A DNA stretch of 64,000 bases, taken from positions 1 to 64,000 of the forward strand of contig JAKSGN010000038.1 of assembly GCA_024180945.1 (NCBI GenBank), in the 5' to 3' direction. The notes beneath the pieces were generated by a model. That model did no database searches and had not been told where the DNA came from. It was given only the letters and a program-made list of their open reading frames with translations. Every line of letters starts with the position of its first letter. Position 1 is the first letter of the stretch. The translations under genes were made by a program, and so were the position numbers. Positions 35,290 to 46,346 of this stretch are shown here, piece after piece. Source of the DNA: Macrophomina tecta. Taxonomy: Eukaryota > Ascomycota > Dothideomycetes > Botryosphaeriales > Botryosphaeriaceae.

Positions 35290-37852
35290 CGTCCTCGTCC
35301 GCCGACATTAGTGGGTCGCTTGGACAATTTCTCCGGTAGCTCTGTTCTTTTCTTTCTTCCAATGGTTCGCTCGTGACTCAGTGGGGCATTGAGAGAGGGA
35401 ATGTGCAGCGTTGGCACCTGGGATAGAAACACTGGCATTTGGGTAATTTTTCGAGCCGAGGTCACGTGTGTGGTGGTGTATTCAATACAGTGGTAGATGG
35501 GAAATTATTACGCCAAGAAGTGGTATGTTCGTAATTTGCCGCATATTAAATACCAGGTGGCCTTGGCCCTGATAGCTGCCAAGCGCGTCGGCAAAAACTG
35601 GTGTGGGAATCCAACCAACCGCTGCAGGACCGAACTGGATGGTTGGTCGCATGCGTGTGATCCCAGCTGATTGCGTGCTCGCGCAGCGCACGACCAACGA
35701 TGACGGTGTTCACGCGCGCGGGCGGTTTTTGACGCGGCTGTTGGTTGGCTAACTTTTTACTTGCATTCCTATGCCCGTGCCGATGTACTTGGCGTTTATT
35801 TGGTCGCAAAAATCCCAAAATAAACCTCGATTTCATCCAACAGCCTTCGACGCTTTATGATCCCGGCGTCGTTCCCGATCTTAGTAGATAGTTGTGGTTA
35901 ATGAAGAGTGAACCTCCGCCGACAGCTCAATTAGGCACCATGCACTAGGAAAGGTATGGAGCAAAACTTGCTCTGTGCTGAAAGGGAGGGGAATGGTTGG
36001 GGTAAATTGGGGGAAACCGCTGCGCGCCACAACCTTAAAGTCTTCACGAACTGAGCTGTCGCACGCATGCAGTCCGTGACGAGCCTGCCCTCGGTTTCGA
36101 CGGGGTAACCGGCCGATGATACGAGCGCTTCCTCTAACCTCTCAGCCGTAGCTGCCGGACCCGTCCCTGCTTCCTGCCTCATCTCTGCAGCACACCGTTT
36201 GCAGCACCCTACCCGGCTTCCAATCGCCCCCCATCGTCCACTCGCCGCCTGCAGTGCTCCTCCTGGTTAGCCGTCATGTCTGACTACGACACAATGGTCT
36301 GCATCGCGCCAGGCACGCTGATCGTGCAGTCACCGTTGCTTTGCCTCCCTGACGTCCGGCTTGCCTGCCGCCGTTGGCCCTTCTGGCCCCGGCCCTCGCA
36401 CGCTGCAGCATGGCACTCCACAGCGCGCAGGGAGAACGGTGGAGAAGGACGGCGCTCTCAGGAATCTACCCCTCCGCACCGACCCCCGAGATTCTGGCAT
36501 CCACACGTGTGCTACGCCGCCCGCTGGTATTCCAAACGGCCGAAAGCGTCTGCTGAATGCTAGCTTAATTACCGTCGGGTAGCGAGTCAGCAGCCCGTTT
36601 TTAACTCTCCACGCCGCCCGAGGAGCTTCTGCGTCACCGCGCTGCACTAATAGCTTTAGGCATGATGCTGGATGCGATATCTCGCCGTCGCATCCGATCA
36701 GCCCTGGGTAGCGCTGTTTCCTATCTGCTTCCGCCCCTGCCCTATTCCAGAGCGCTAGACGCCGGACGTGACGCCGTTATTGCGCGAGCAGCTTAATGAC
36801 GAAGGACTTCCTCCCGTTCACCTCCGAAACGGGTGCCTCGGCATAGCCTGCTACCGCTCATCCAAACTTCGGTACCGACGGGGATTCTGCCAGCCGTTGT
36901 ATGCAGCATCATCATCATGATGATGAATTCATAAGTCCGTCCCAGCCGCCGAAGGCAGCTATGCGGCATGCGGCCTGCGTCCCCGCACCCGCTAGGCCTC
37001 AAAACAGGCTTAAGCGAGGCGAGGGCGCCTGGCCTGTTTTCTATCTAGCTTGCATTCCTCTCGGTATGCACCATGCTACTTCTGGGCCAAGACAGCACGT
37101 TTTTCGACGAGCAACGTGCCTCAGCAAGCCTCTGCTCAGCGCCGCATACACGCACTGCTTAATGTGGCTCATACCAACCATTCCAGGGATCCACCGATCA
37201 CGCTATGTGCATCTGCCAGAGCATCCCTGCCCGCCGGACCGCCCCTTGGCGTATCATGCCGATGGCGCTCCGGGCCTTCTGCTCGCCCTCCGCGGGCTGA
37301 ATATGAAGATACGGATACTAGAGCAATAGGTCGAGATGATCTGCCCGCTTGCCAGCTCCGGTTGATTGGCGCTGCATCAGGGCTTCTTGCGCGGACGTGG
37401 CGAACCGCCCGATTTCTCAACCAAAAGCACCTCCGATGGACAAATGTCCCTGACAAGGGTGAGTATGATGTAGGGGTATGGTAAGCCGACAACACGTCTT
37501 CTAAAGGCTTCCGTGGACCACGGACCTACTTTTTTAAGATTCACAAGCTCACACTGTTACACAGACTCGCCAGCCCCGGACTGACCAGATGAATGCGTTG
37601 ATTAACTCTTGCGAGACGTGGGAGCTCGGTAAGTATTTTAAGAGATGCCCGGTTAGGCCCTAAAAGTGCGTCTAGCCCTGACACAGCCAACTTCATCTTT
37701 CCCTCCTCTTTGCACAAGTTAAGAGTTGGCCCGTTGCCGCACATTGTTCCCTGCTCAACGATCACCACGCACACCTCGTTGCCCTCTCCTCATCGGCCGC
37801 CTGATTGATTCTGCCTAAGTTCTCTCGCGTCACACCAGGCGCCTGATCCACC
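35290..37852. other. GC-balanced stretch without a convincing gene
   Basis: Composition is normal (not RIP-type). Open frames up to 144 codons exist on both strands, but none shows a domain, codon bias or splice structure I trust. 35290-35450 may be the 5' leader of the LINE. A short perfect palindrome, CATCATCATGATGATG, lies near 36908-36923. The last 150 bp before 37853 are pyrimidine-rich, as expected of a fungal promoter or leader. Confidence 0.5.
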
Positions 37853-38698
37853 ATGACCACCCTGCGGACCATCCTCAACGAGGACTCTTCCACTCCTCCC
37901 TCTGCCGCCTCTTTACTCGTGGAGATCTCCGACCACAGACTGAGCGCTCAGAGCCCGGGCCCGCGTAGTCTGGAGAGAATGTCTCTCTATTTCGTGAACC
38001 TGGGCAGCCGACCAGCCCCGCACAGAGTCGGCAGCCAAACCTACCACTCCAATAGCTATGCGGTGTACAGTTACGGCGCAGACTACGCTACGCAGATGAT
38101 TCCCATTCGTGGCCATGCAAGACCACAGTACGCTAATGCGTACACCACCACGTCTGCGCAGAACAGTCCCTTGATGTCGGTTAACTCAGCCACCGACTAT
38201 CGTCACCCAAGCTCCGCCGGAAGCATCTCCTACTCGGATGGTGAACCCATCTCAGATCCGGACTCGCCTTCCACCTATCACCAGAGGTATTCCCCGAACA
38301 GCACTTCAAGAGCCACTCAAACCGATCCACAGCGTCGCGAGCCTCGTCACGGTTACGGCGAGGAAGAGCGCGCCTTCATCATGGTCTGCGCGATTCTGCG
38401 TGGAATGACTTGGAGGGAGATTAAGAAGGAGTTTCACAAGCGTTTCCCCGCCGGCCAGAAGCGACGCCATCAAGAAGCCGGCCTACGGCCGACGTACCCA
38501 GAGCGACAACGCACATCTGGGGCCCTGATCTGTGCATACTACCGCATCCGTAAACAGTGGGGTATGCCGAAGGTCCGCGGTGTCGCAGACGAGCAAAAAC
38601 CAGAGGTCAAGGCTGTCGTTAGAGAGAAAGTCATGAACATGGAGCAATCTACTGACTTGAAGGCCTTTATGCAGCAGTACCGTTGGGTTTCGAAGTAG
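37853..38698 (+). CDS. Orphan protein, 281 aa, with a basic helical C-terminal domain
   Basis: This single open frame has a good start context (CCACCATGACC) and TAG at 38696. Residues 1-160 are low-complexity and probably disordered, rich in Ser, Tyr, Pro and Thr. Residues 166-240 form a compact, conserved-looking domain: GYGEEERAFIMVCAILRG, then TWREIKKEFHKRFP, and after a basic link (QKRRHQE) YPERQRTSGALICAYYRIRK. The helix-turn-helix-like spacing, the W and the basic residues suggest a Myb/SANT-like or other DNA-binding fold, but I do not recognise the family. The C-terminus (250-281) is helical. There is no signal peptide or membrane segment. No neighbour suggests a role, and the frame has no sign of RIP. 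Confidence 0.8.
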   Translation: MTTLRTILNEDSSTPPSAASLLVEISDHRLSAQSPGPRSLERMSLYFVNLGSRPAPHRVGSQTYHSNSYAVYSYGADYATQMIPIRGHARPQYANAYTTTSAQNSPLMSVNSATDYRHPSSAGSISYSDGEPISDPDSPSTYHQRYSPNSTSRATQTDPQRREPRHGYGEEERAFIMVCAILRGMTWREIKKEFHKRFPAGQKRRHQEAGLRPTYPERQRTSGALICAYYRIRKQWGMPKVRGVADEQKPEVKAVVREKVMNMEQSTDLKAFMQQYRWVSK

Positions 38699-40226
38699 AT
38701 CCTGGGAATTTCTTTCAGCCCGGCTCTTTCATTTGTATTTTATCACTTACGAAGACGGTTTCCTGAGTTCTTTAGTCATAACTTCTTCTTTGGCCTTCTG
38801 CGAGCGATTTCATTTTCCACTGGCACCGCTTGGATGCAAAGTTTGTCCTCTTCCACTGCTTTGCTACGGCGGCCTACAGCGTTTAATTTTCATTGATGTC
38901 TCTGAGTCTGCCAGCTCGGGACCCAAGGCCACGGTACATCAACAAGCTTTTAAGATTTCCGTTCTTCTGACCTCCTCACCTGCAGCAATAGACAGGGTGG
39001 TCATTTGAAAGCAACTAATATCTTTACAGATTTCTAAAGTCTCTTGGGCTCTTGACCATCTTACGCGGTTACAGAGCATAGCATTGAGTGTTCATGCGTT
39101 TGAATTAGCATTGTTCCATACATGTCGTGCCACATGCTACGTTTTGATCTGCTGTTTGCGTAACACGTCTAAAGTTTTAGCTCTCAGCCTTGAAGGCTTT
39201 CAGCGGTCCCTGGACGAGCAGAATCTTCAAGACTATTTCTTCTCGCCAGGTATGGCTGACAGGATCAGCTTCTTCCGCTGATTGCGTACCCCAAGGCGTG
39301 CCACATGACAAGGGGCTGCCTTAGGCACTGCTCCTCGCGTAGGCGCCTCACTGCCTTAGCCTTTCCCGCTTTAACGCCCAGCCGTCGAGCTGCTCATGCG
39401 CCAGCTTCCGTCTTAAAGTCTAGTTGCCGCCGTAGCCTCCGCCGCTGTACTTATCTCAGTCCACACGCGCTCGAGGTTCGCGGCACTCATATGCAAGGCG
39501 TTAACTTGGCGAGGCTGCTACTAACCAACTTCCAACGTCTGTGCAAGGGCAAAAACCTTTTAAGTACCCACTTGACCTTGTTAAGCCCGAAAATGTCTAT
39601 CGTAAGCAAAGCATGGTGCGAATGCGGCGCAGACATTGGCCGACCCGTTCATGGGACCCCCTTGTGGGAGTACGCCTCTGATCTCCGAACTCGATCCTTT
39701 CTGATGGCCCGAGCATCGCTTGGTTGCCTTAAAAGAGTGGGGCAGTTGAATTGTGAGCCAGAAGCCCGGATATGCATTTAAGTCACCATTTCTTCAAAAG
39801 CTGCTTTTAAGGTTGTCATCTCTTCTCTCGTCCACATTCTTCCTGCTCGACTATGTCATCAAGGACACCCCGAATCAAAGTGTCTAGCCGAAAGCCTATA
39901 TAAGGCCAAAATGGACACCTTATTTCATTTTGACAAAAACTCCTCTTCGACAACCCCCTCCGATCCACCTCTACCTCCGTGATCCCATTCTTGACATCAA
40001 CGCCAAATTACACAGTCACTGCCCAACAGCACCGTACCAGCAAAGCCCTAACACTCCGCCGATCACAACCGCAAGCGCTCGCGGAACATTGAACCTCGCA
40101 CTCTCCGCGCACGCGACTGCAGCGACTGCAGCCCGCCATGACTCCATTGCCAGCTCTGTCTGTGACTAGCTTCAGGATTGAGATATCCGAAAGCAGGAGA
40201 TTTTGAGGACGTCGTCCGGCCCCCGG
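38699..40226. other. Intergenic stretch, no supported gene
   Basis: Composition is normal. One frame of 158 codons (39305-39781) starts with a basic, Ser/Arg/Ala-rich segment and has no domain; it is not accepted. A TATATAAG word lies near 39896-39904 and could be a plus-strand TATA box, but the downstream ATG opens only a 23-codon frame. Confidence 0.5.
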
Positions 40227-40649
40227 TCACGAATGAGGAAGCGTTTCGGGCAGGCCGAGAAACTCCCTCCAGTCGTCCCATACGACCCATTCGGGGCTAC
40301 CTTCGGTACACTGGCGTATCATTGCGTATATATGCACGGGATCACCATTGTAAAGGTTGAAAGAGAGCATGCTGGTGCTGTTGGTGGTCTCAACTGAGCT
40401 AGCAGTGTCGCTGGTGGTGATAGGGCTGGTGGCTGCGCCATTGCCGGGGGTGTTGTTGCCCTTCTGGTCGTTGGCAATGACAGCGTTGCTGCTGCTGTTG
40501 CCGTTCGGATCGTCCTCGATGGTAATAGCACTCCTGCCGTTGCCGTTCGGGTCGCTGATGATGGCAATGCTGCATTCACGGCTACTGCTGGCGAAGATGG
40601 AAGTTGAACAAGTGGCGGAATTGGTGTGGGTGATGTCGAGAAGAGCCAT
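40227..40649 (-). CDS. Possible small protein, 140 aa, Asn/Ser/Gly-rich with internal repeats
   Basis: On the minus strand an ATG at 40649 opens a 140-codon frame. Residues 30-72 contain three imperfect copies of an IxxDPNGN-type unit (IISDPNGNGRS, IEDDPNGNSSS, IANDQKGNNTP), also visible as a DNA repeat. Residues 75-95 are Thr/Ser-rich. The C-terminal 45 residues look globular and acidic (FNLYNGDPVHIYAMIR, WVVWDDWREFLG). The opposite strand is also open for 100 codons, with an Ala/Leu-rich product typical of a shadow frame. No signal peptide, no family recognised, and expression is unproven; an intron joining a further exon cannot be excluded. Confidence 0.4.
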   Translation of the reverse strand: MALLDITHTNSATCSTSIFASSSRECSIAIISDPNGNGRSAITIEDDPNGNSSSNAVIANDQKGNNTPGNGAATSPITTSDTASSVETTNSTSMLSFNLYNGDPVHIYAMIRQCTEGSPEWVVWDDWREFLGLPETLPHS

Positions 40650-42487
40650 GTTAAGGTAGCGCTTCGGTCGGTTGTGGGTCACGAGTCTGTCTCAGCGATC
40701 AGCAAGAATAACGGGATCCAAATAAGTTATATCTACACATCCATACTCTCTCCCCACCCCTTATCTCCCCCACACCATTGGTCTCACCAAGGGAATCCGC
40801 AGAAAACGAAAAGGGGCAGATGTAATGACCGATCTTAGGTCTTGCCGCCGCTAAACTCTATCCTAGCGATTAGCATTGAGGCAACATCTGGCCCGTTTCT
40901 ACTTCGTTAGCTTGCGGCTGGGTCGGCTCTTACTCTTGACCAGGTGGCAGCGCCACGGGCGTGGATTCGGAAAGGAATTAACCCAAATCGCACGGCACAT
41001 TCTCTATCGATCCCGCGTCCATTGGCCTAGACGTAGCGGAAAACCTTTGAAGAAGTCGTACTTGAAACAAGTGGCAAACAGTGCTGGAAACAAGCTGCCG
41101 ACTCTGCAGATGGGCCTCTTGGCTGGCACCGCTTGATCAGCTCAAAACGGAAATGATTGCTGTATCCTTCATCCGCGGGGCCGGGATATTTTCACCCGCT
41201 TATTGTCGCAGCCTGCACGGTCGCAGGTTACGAGTCAGCCCTTGCTGTCCTGAAGCCCCGGCCTAGCGCACACCTCAGCTCGCGGACATGATGCGAGCAC
41301 CAGTAGGGCGCCTGCTAGCGCATTGTCATGCTGCAAGGGTAAACTTAAGTCGCCGATAAAGGCATACCTTGTGCCTGCTGCTGATGCTGGCATTGCTGCT
41401 CTTCTACCGAAGCGGACGGCCAGCCAGATATCGCGCTTTCGTAACCCCTTTCGCGACCTTTCATGCAATACGACATGTGAGCTGCTCATCCTCCCTTATC
41501 ATCAATTATTATCATATAACTAGCCCCTGCGGGCAGTATGTCGCCGATGGCTTGACCCAGACATCGTTCAAGCGCAAAGCGCAGATCTAGCATCCGCGCG
41601 GGTCTGCTTCCCTGCCAAATTCGGTCTTGAGTCGTACATACCACGTACTGAATAGGAGAAATCCACCGATTCCGGAGCAACCGGGCAGCAGTGCCACCGC
41701 GACACAGGACTGCCAGAAAAATGCGCGCTCCGCCAACGAACGCGAGAGGGGCTTGACAGGGGTGCGAATCCTTCCGGCACGGCTTTCCGTGTGCGCGTGG
41801 TGCCACAAGGCATCAACGTGTGTAGTCGTGTTTGTGACGAGAGGACCATAGTAAATCTTTCCCTTTCGAGGACCGTGCACGTGCCATTCGGTTGCTTTGC
41901 CTGCGCCGAACTCTCAAAGCGCTTGTCGTTTTACGCCAACTTCCAAAGCTCGCTCAGTCTCTGGCACAACCTCACCGTCCCGCAATAGAAGCAATCGGCA
42001 TAGCCATAAGCACGTGCGCAGCATTCTTCAAGAACAGTTCCGAATATCACGGCCCAGAACTCAACGCCCTGAATCGGCTCTTTTGAGTCCCACATCTCAT
42101 CAGCCTCTATCTAGCCACTCTTTATTGCACCTCTATTCTGCTTGGGGTGATCTACAAGATACTATGGTCACCGCGAGGATAGGTAGAATGTGAAATGTAG
42201 ACAACCAGGTCAGGCCACTTTCACTTTACTTGGTCCACTAAACAAGCCAATTGTTGGTTTGCCTCAGCTGCCTTCGGCGGTAGCTAGGATTCCACGGTAA
42301 AGCTTAAGTATGGGAAGGATTCGGAACTGAAAACAGTGTCGTCCTCGTCGCCGAGTTCTACAGCGCCCTCCTCTTCTCTGATTGAGGATTTTGCTTCCTG
42401 TGTGAGGCCCAGGCCAGGTAAGTACCAGCTGCGGAGCTCCCAAGCCGTCCATCTAAAGGGGCAACACGCCGCTGTCACTCATTCGCC
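40650..42487. other. Intergenic stretch, no supported gene
   Basis: Many short overlapping frames on both strands (up to 106 codons) with no recognisable domain. The last 150 bp form the upstream region of the ERG3-like pseudogene and keep normal base composition. Confidence 0.5.
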
Positions 42488-42759
42488 ATGGACGTCGTGC
42501 TTGAGGGCGTTGACGTCCACATCTTTGATTATATATACGCCATCCTCCTACCTTTACCCGCTGTGAGCTATCTCGGTAGGGTCGCCTCCACCAATGCCGC
42601 ATGCTCAAACATTGTCGAGATGCCTGCACCGCAAAGCACGTATTAATGGGAACCCGCGAGTCGGTACCTCTCGTTTAAAGCGTTAGAATACGTATAGATG
42701 AGTCTGTGGGGGAGAGAGAACATCTATAGGCAGTTAACGACCCTATTCCTAATCACGTG

Positions 42760-42827
42760 GTACGCGCTAGCCATACATTAAGAGCGCATCGAGGACGCTC
42801 CGTAGCTATTAATGCAATCTATTATAG
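42760..42827 (+). other. Intron 1 of the ERG3-like pseudogene
   Basis: GTACGC ... TTATAG, 68 bp. Removing it joins TG to G and restores FLITW followed by IFGVVIYF, as expected for the family. Confidence 0.75.
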
Positions 42828-43397
42828 GATCTTCGGTGTCGTTATCTACTTTATACGCGCGACCTTCTCGTACGTCTTTATCTTCGATAAGACCACCTTT
42901 ACCCACCCTAAATACTTTAACAACCAGATATTACTCGAGATTGCGTAGGCTATAGGTGCGATACCCGTCGTTACCTTCTTCACCGCACCTTTCTTCGTCG
43001 CCGAGGTGCGCGGCTATAGTAAAATATACGACACGACCGCGGACGGACTAGATACTTAGTACGACATTATCTAATTCCCCTTCTTTATTATTTTTACCGA
43101 CTTCTGCATCTACTAGATCCACCGGTGCCTACACTATCCGAAGATGTACGAGCACCTGCACAAGCCGCGCTATAAGTGAATTATGCTAAGCTCGTATGCT
43201 AGCTATACCTTCCACCCGCTTAACGACTATATCTACTTACTTTTCTACTATATTTTTCCCTTCTTCTTTCTACTCTAGAAGTTCGCTTATATCTTTCTCT
43301 TCGCTTTTATAAACATTTAGACCGTTATAATACGCGATAGCGGGTATCTTGCCAAAAGCCCGATTATTATTAGCGCCGTATACTATACTAAGCACTA

Positions 43398-43467
43398 GTA
43401 AGTTATCCATAACAATCCTAGTATTTTCTAGCCCAAGACTCTTTTCTCTAACAGTGCTTAATTATAG
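43398..43467 (+). other. Intron 2 of the ERG3-like pseudogene
   Basis: GTAAGT ... ATTATAG, 70 bp, with a CTAAC branch-like word at 43448-43452. Removing it joins the damaged third histidine box to LYFNHNYS, the conserved continuation in ERG3 proteins. Confidence 0.8.
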
Positions 43468-43682
43468 TCTCTACTTTAACCACAACTATAGCTAATATAT
43501 AACGTTATAGGACCGCCTTAGCGACTCGTACCGTAAGTCTGACGACGAGCTGTTCCGCGAGGAGCTTAAGATAGTGCGATCGAAGCGGGAGAAGTAGAGC
43601 AAGCGGATGAAGTATATTATTAGATTAATAGTAAGAATAATCGCTATGCGACCTAGACCTAGATGCTATAAAGAAGGTATAG

Positions 43683-44155
43683 TAAGCGCTACCGCCCCCT
43701 TTAAAAACGTAGGCCGCGTGCCCATTTGCCTTTGCAACGTAATAAGATAGTATTATACGTTATACGATTTAGAACGTAGGTGAGCGCTAGCAAAAAGACT
43801 TAGCGGCTAAGTAGTCTACTCCGTAGATATAGCTCGCAACAGGTATAGAGACGCTTTAAAGATAAATATATCTAGGTAAGAAATTAAGGGACTAGGTAAA
43901 TATACTATCGTTATATCGCTAGAGCACGTAGTAGATTACGCTATTCTATTTAGTATGTAGGGCAAGTATATATACGTATCTAAAACGCCAGTAGCTTTTA
44001 ATTTAGAGCTAGACCTGCGCATACTTTTACCTAATTTATTAAGCTTCTAGGATAGTAGTTCTATAAAAGTCGTATACGTCGTAATTAGTAAAGATATAAC
44101 CCGAAAATACTATTAAAGATTACTAAGAATAGCGGGTTATCTCGAGGTCGTACGC
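43683..44155. other. RIP-type spacer between two damaged genes
   Basis: A 473-bp AT-shifted stretch between two convergent pseudogenes. No coding signal seen; it probably holds the former 3' UTRs. Confidence 0.5.
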
Positions 44156-45560
44156 CTATTTAGTGCACAATACCCAAGAAATAGCCTTAGAAGACTTAAT
44201 ATTATTAAACTTCACCCACGCGGCCTTCTTAGAAGAACGGCGCTGAACGTTCCTCGTCGCGACCTAGACTATAAGGCCCACGATATCCTCGTCGCTAAGC
44301 GGGGGAAATTAGCTACGCGTTCTCGGGTCTTCTAGCAAAGGCACTTTCATCAATACCGGGGGCTCCCTAGGTATTAGGCTAGTAGCTAGGTCGAAGCCAG
44401 CTTCGGCTACACGTATAACTACTATTTCATAGCACCTTTTCCATTAGGCATCGATCTCTGCCCATTTTTACTCCGTCAACTTATACGTTTCTAACGTAAT
44501 ACCGAAATACTCTGCAGTACGAACTAGGTATTTAGCGTAGTTGCAACGTGCCTCCTCCCACCGGGTAAATAGTCCGCGGCACGCGGCTACATCGCACACC
44601 TCAGGCATACAAGGCTCCGGGTAAACCTTAAAATTAGAGTATCCAAGCTTTGTCGACTATTCGTCCTACTCGTCGTCCTCATCGATCGTCATTAGTAAGA
44701 TGTCCAAACTCGGTACCACGTAGTTAGGGCTCCCACGTCTAAACGAGGCGAAAAGAGGCCTTAGAGATAACGGCGGAGTCTAGGTAAATAATACCTCCGA
44801 GATTCCTAAAGGGCTGCTTAGCGCCGAAAAGGCAATATTAGAGTTAATAACGAAAGAAGAGCGCAAGGTTATCTACTAAAATATTTCTTCCGGCGGTCGA
44901 TTACTAACTATCAAAGGCGGGAGGAGAGGTATTAACGCGAGTACTACGCGATTAATTAGTTCCCGTTCGGGGACGGTCGTAGTAATATTAACCGGCGAGG
45001 AGGGAGTTAGCCCGTCTTCGTACTCCCTAGACGCCTAAGCAGGACGAGGAGAAAGCTCGTTCTCACTAAGTTTAAAAGACGATAAACGTAGAATAGAACC
45101 CGCCAGCGATAATAACCAGCTAGAATGACCTTTAGGTATAGTTAATATATAAGTATCTTCCTTAGAAAGTATAGACACTATTATATAGTCCCATCGCCTT
45201 ATAAGCGAGGGAAACCGCTCGCCGATATATAATACGATACTATTAGCAGGCGATTCGCCCGATCTTTAACGCGTCGGCGGAAGCTTTAAATAGCTATCAT
45301 CGCCGATTAAGCTATCGCTATACGGGTAGCTTTCGGTAACACCTATTCCATTATTAGAAGCAAAAATATATATAGAAGCATCGCGCCACGTACTATATAA
45401 ACACTATAATCCTCGCCTACGCTCTAGTTCTTCTTCGTATTCCACTTCCGGTCCTAATAGTTCCTCCATTATAGCCTCCGCTCTCCTTAGAAGATTAGGT
45501 AAAGAGGTCATAGTATCTACATACTCGTACGAGGGTGGCGGCGACGATAAAAGGGAAGAT
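44156..45560 (-). pseudogene. RIP-damaged gene of unknown function, minus strand
   Basis: One minus-strand frame can be followed for about 470 codons when TAG/TAA are read as former Gln or Trp. It runs from a Glu-rich N-terminal part (SLPNLLRRAEAIMEELLG, then EVEYEEELERRRG, 45420-45520) through a long Ser/Pro/Leu-rich section to a well preserved domain at 44160-44680. That domain has YPEPCMPEVCDVAACRGLF, TRWEEARCNYAKYLVRTAEY, KWAEIDA, WKRCYEIVV and AGFDLATS. Four cysteines and a Trp-rich helix pattern suggest a structured domain, but I do not recognise the family. It ends WVLCTK then TAG (44156-44158). The mutation type equals that of the neighbouring ERG3-like pseudogene, with which it converges. 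The true 5' end is uncertain. Confidence 0.6.
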
Positions 45561-46346
45561 ATAGAGCTTAAATACCTTAAGTAGAGTACGGGCTTCGTGC
45601 AGGGTTTTATTAAGAGATAGAATACCGGGAGGGAAGTAGGGTCCCGCGTAGTCTAGTAAATTACGAAGATCTTTTAGGTTTACCGCTAGGCGGAAACCAA
45701 AAAGGGCAGATAGGGTCTAGTATTAAATAATATAAAGCTAACCTTATAATATTATCGAAATTTATTCCTATACGGCGTAGCGAAAGGCGTCTAGGGTTAC
45801 CTAACTCGCTGCCAGCCCGCCAAGTTGCCAACGGCGCGGATAGTAGAAGGGGAAAATTAGTAATAACACGACTCTACAAGCTATAATAAGGTATATAGAT
45901 CTATAGCGCAATATACTAAGTCTCCCCGGCTCAAAGGGTTGCAGATTAGGGTTTACGCACAATAGCCCAGTCTTCCGCGGCTAATTAAACGGGTATTCGG
46001 TCTAGATAGCCTGCCGGGCGTACAATAGCTTCCCCGCTCTCGAACTACTCACTTGCCGCAAGCATCAAACGCCGGTAATTTCTTTATAGTGCGTCCACCA
46101 CCTCTTCTCCTTACTAGCGAGCGCTTCTCCACAAGCTGCTATCCATAACCCACAACCAAATATACCCGCTCATTACTTACGTATCCGTACCTTGAACATC
46201 TAGCCACTGTCCGAGACGGGTCAAGGCTTCCCAGAATATTCTATTACGTAGGGCAAGGCCCCCTCAGCATCAAAAGCTTCTTACACTCCAGGAGTACCGA
46301 CCAAAGCACTTGATCTTCTATAGGCTTTCTCGCCTATCTTGTACCG
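45561..46346. other. Mixed stretch, partly RIP-type, no gene resolved
   Basis: AT-shifted on the left and progressively normal towards 46300. It lies between two minus-strand genes and may hold the upstream region or first exon of the pseudogene at 44156-45560. I could not support a specific exon. Confidence 0.4.

Larger units (their letters stand above)
42488..43682 (+). pseudogene. ERG3-like: RIP-inactivated C-5 sterol desaturase (ERG3-like)
   Basis: An intact gene would encode the ER-membrane di-iron C-5 sterol desaturase of ergosterol synthesis. The frame starts MDVVLEGVDVHIFDYIYA and continues [26 protein letters not shown] and IPVVTFFTAPFFVAEVRGYS, reaching the histidine boxes. Box 1 is kept as HRCLH, box 2 is damaged (HKPRYK for an expected HKPHHK), and box 3 is damaged (YTKH). 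Two introns remain recognisable: 42760-42827 (68 bp, splitting a Trp codon) and 43398-43467 (70 bp). At least eight stops are TAA/TAG at expected Gln or Trp codons. After the second intron the frame runs DRLSDSYRKSDDELFRE, then a shift, then DLDAIKKV before TAG at 43680. Retained introns indicate a duplicated genomic copy, not a retrogene. The active ERG3 is presumably elsewhere. Confidence 0.85.

Noticed and set aside
35482..37774. About a dozen open frames of 60-144 codons
   Set aside because: Overlapping on both strands, no domains, no consistent codon use, no splice structure linking them.
39305..39781. 158-codon plus-strand frame
   Set aside because: Basic, Ser/Arg-rich start and no conserved segment; not distinguishable from chance in normal-GC DNA.
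41486..42193. Overlapping frames of 64-106 codons on both strands
   Set aside because: No domain; they contradict each other in the same DNA.
42757..42948. 63-codon gene
   Set aside because: It is an exon piece of the ERG3-like pseudogene that starts inside the first intron.
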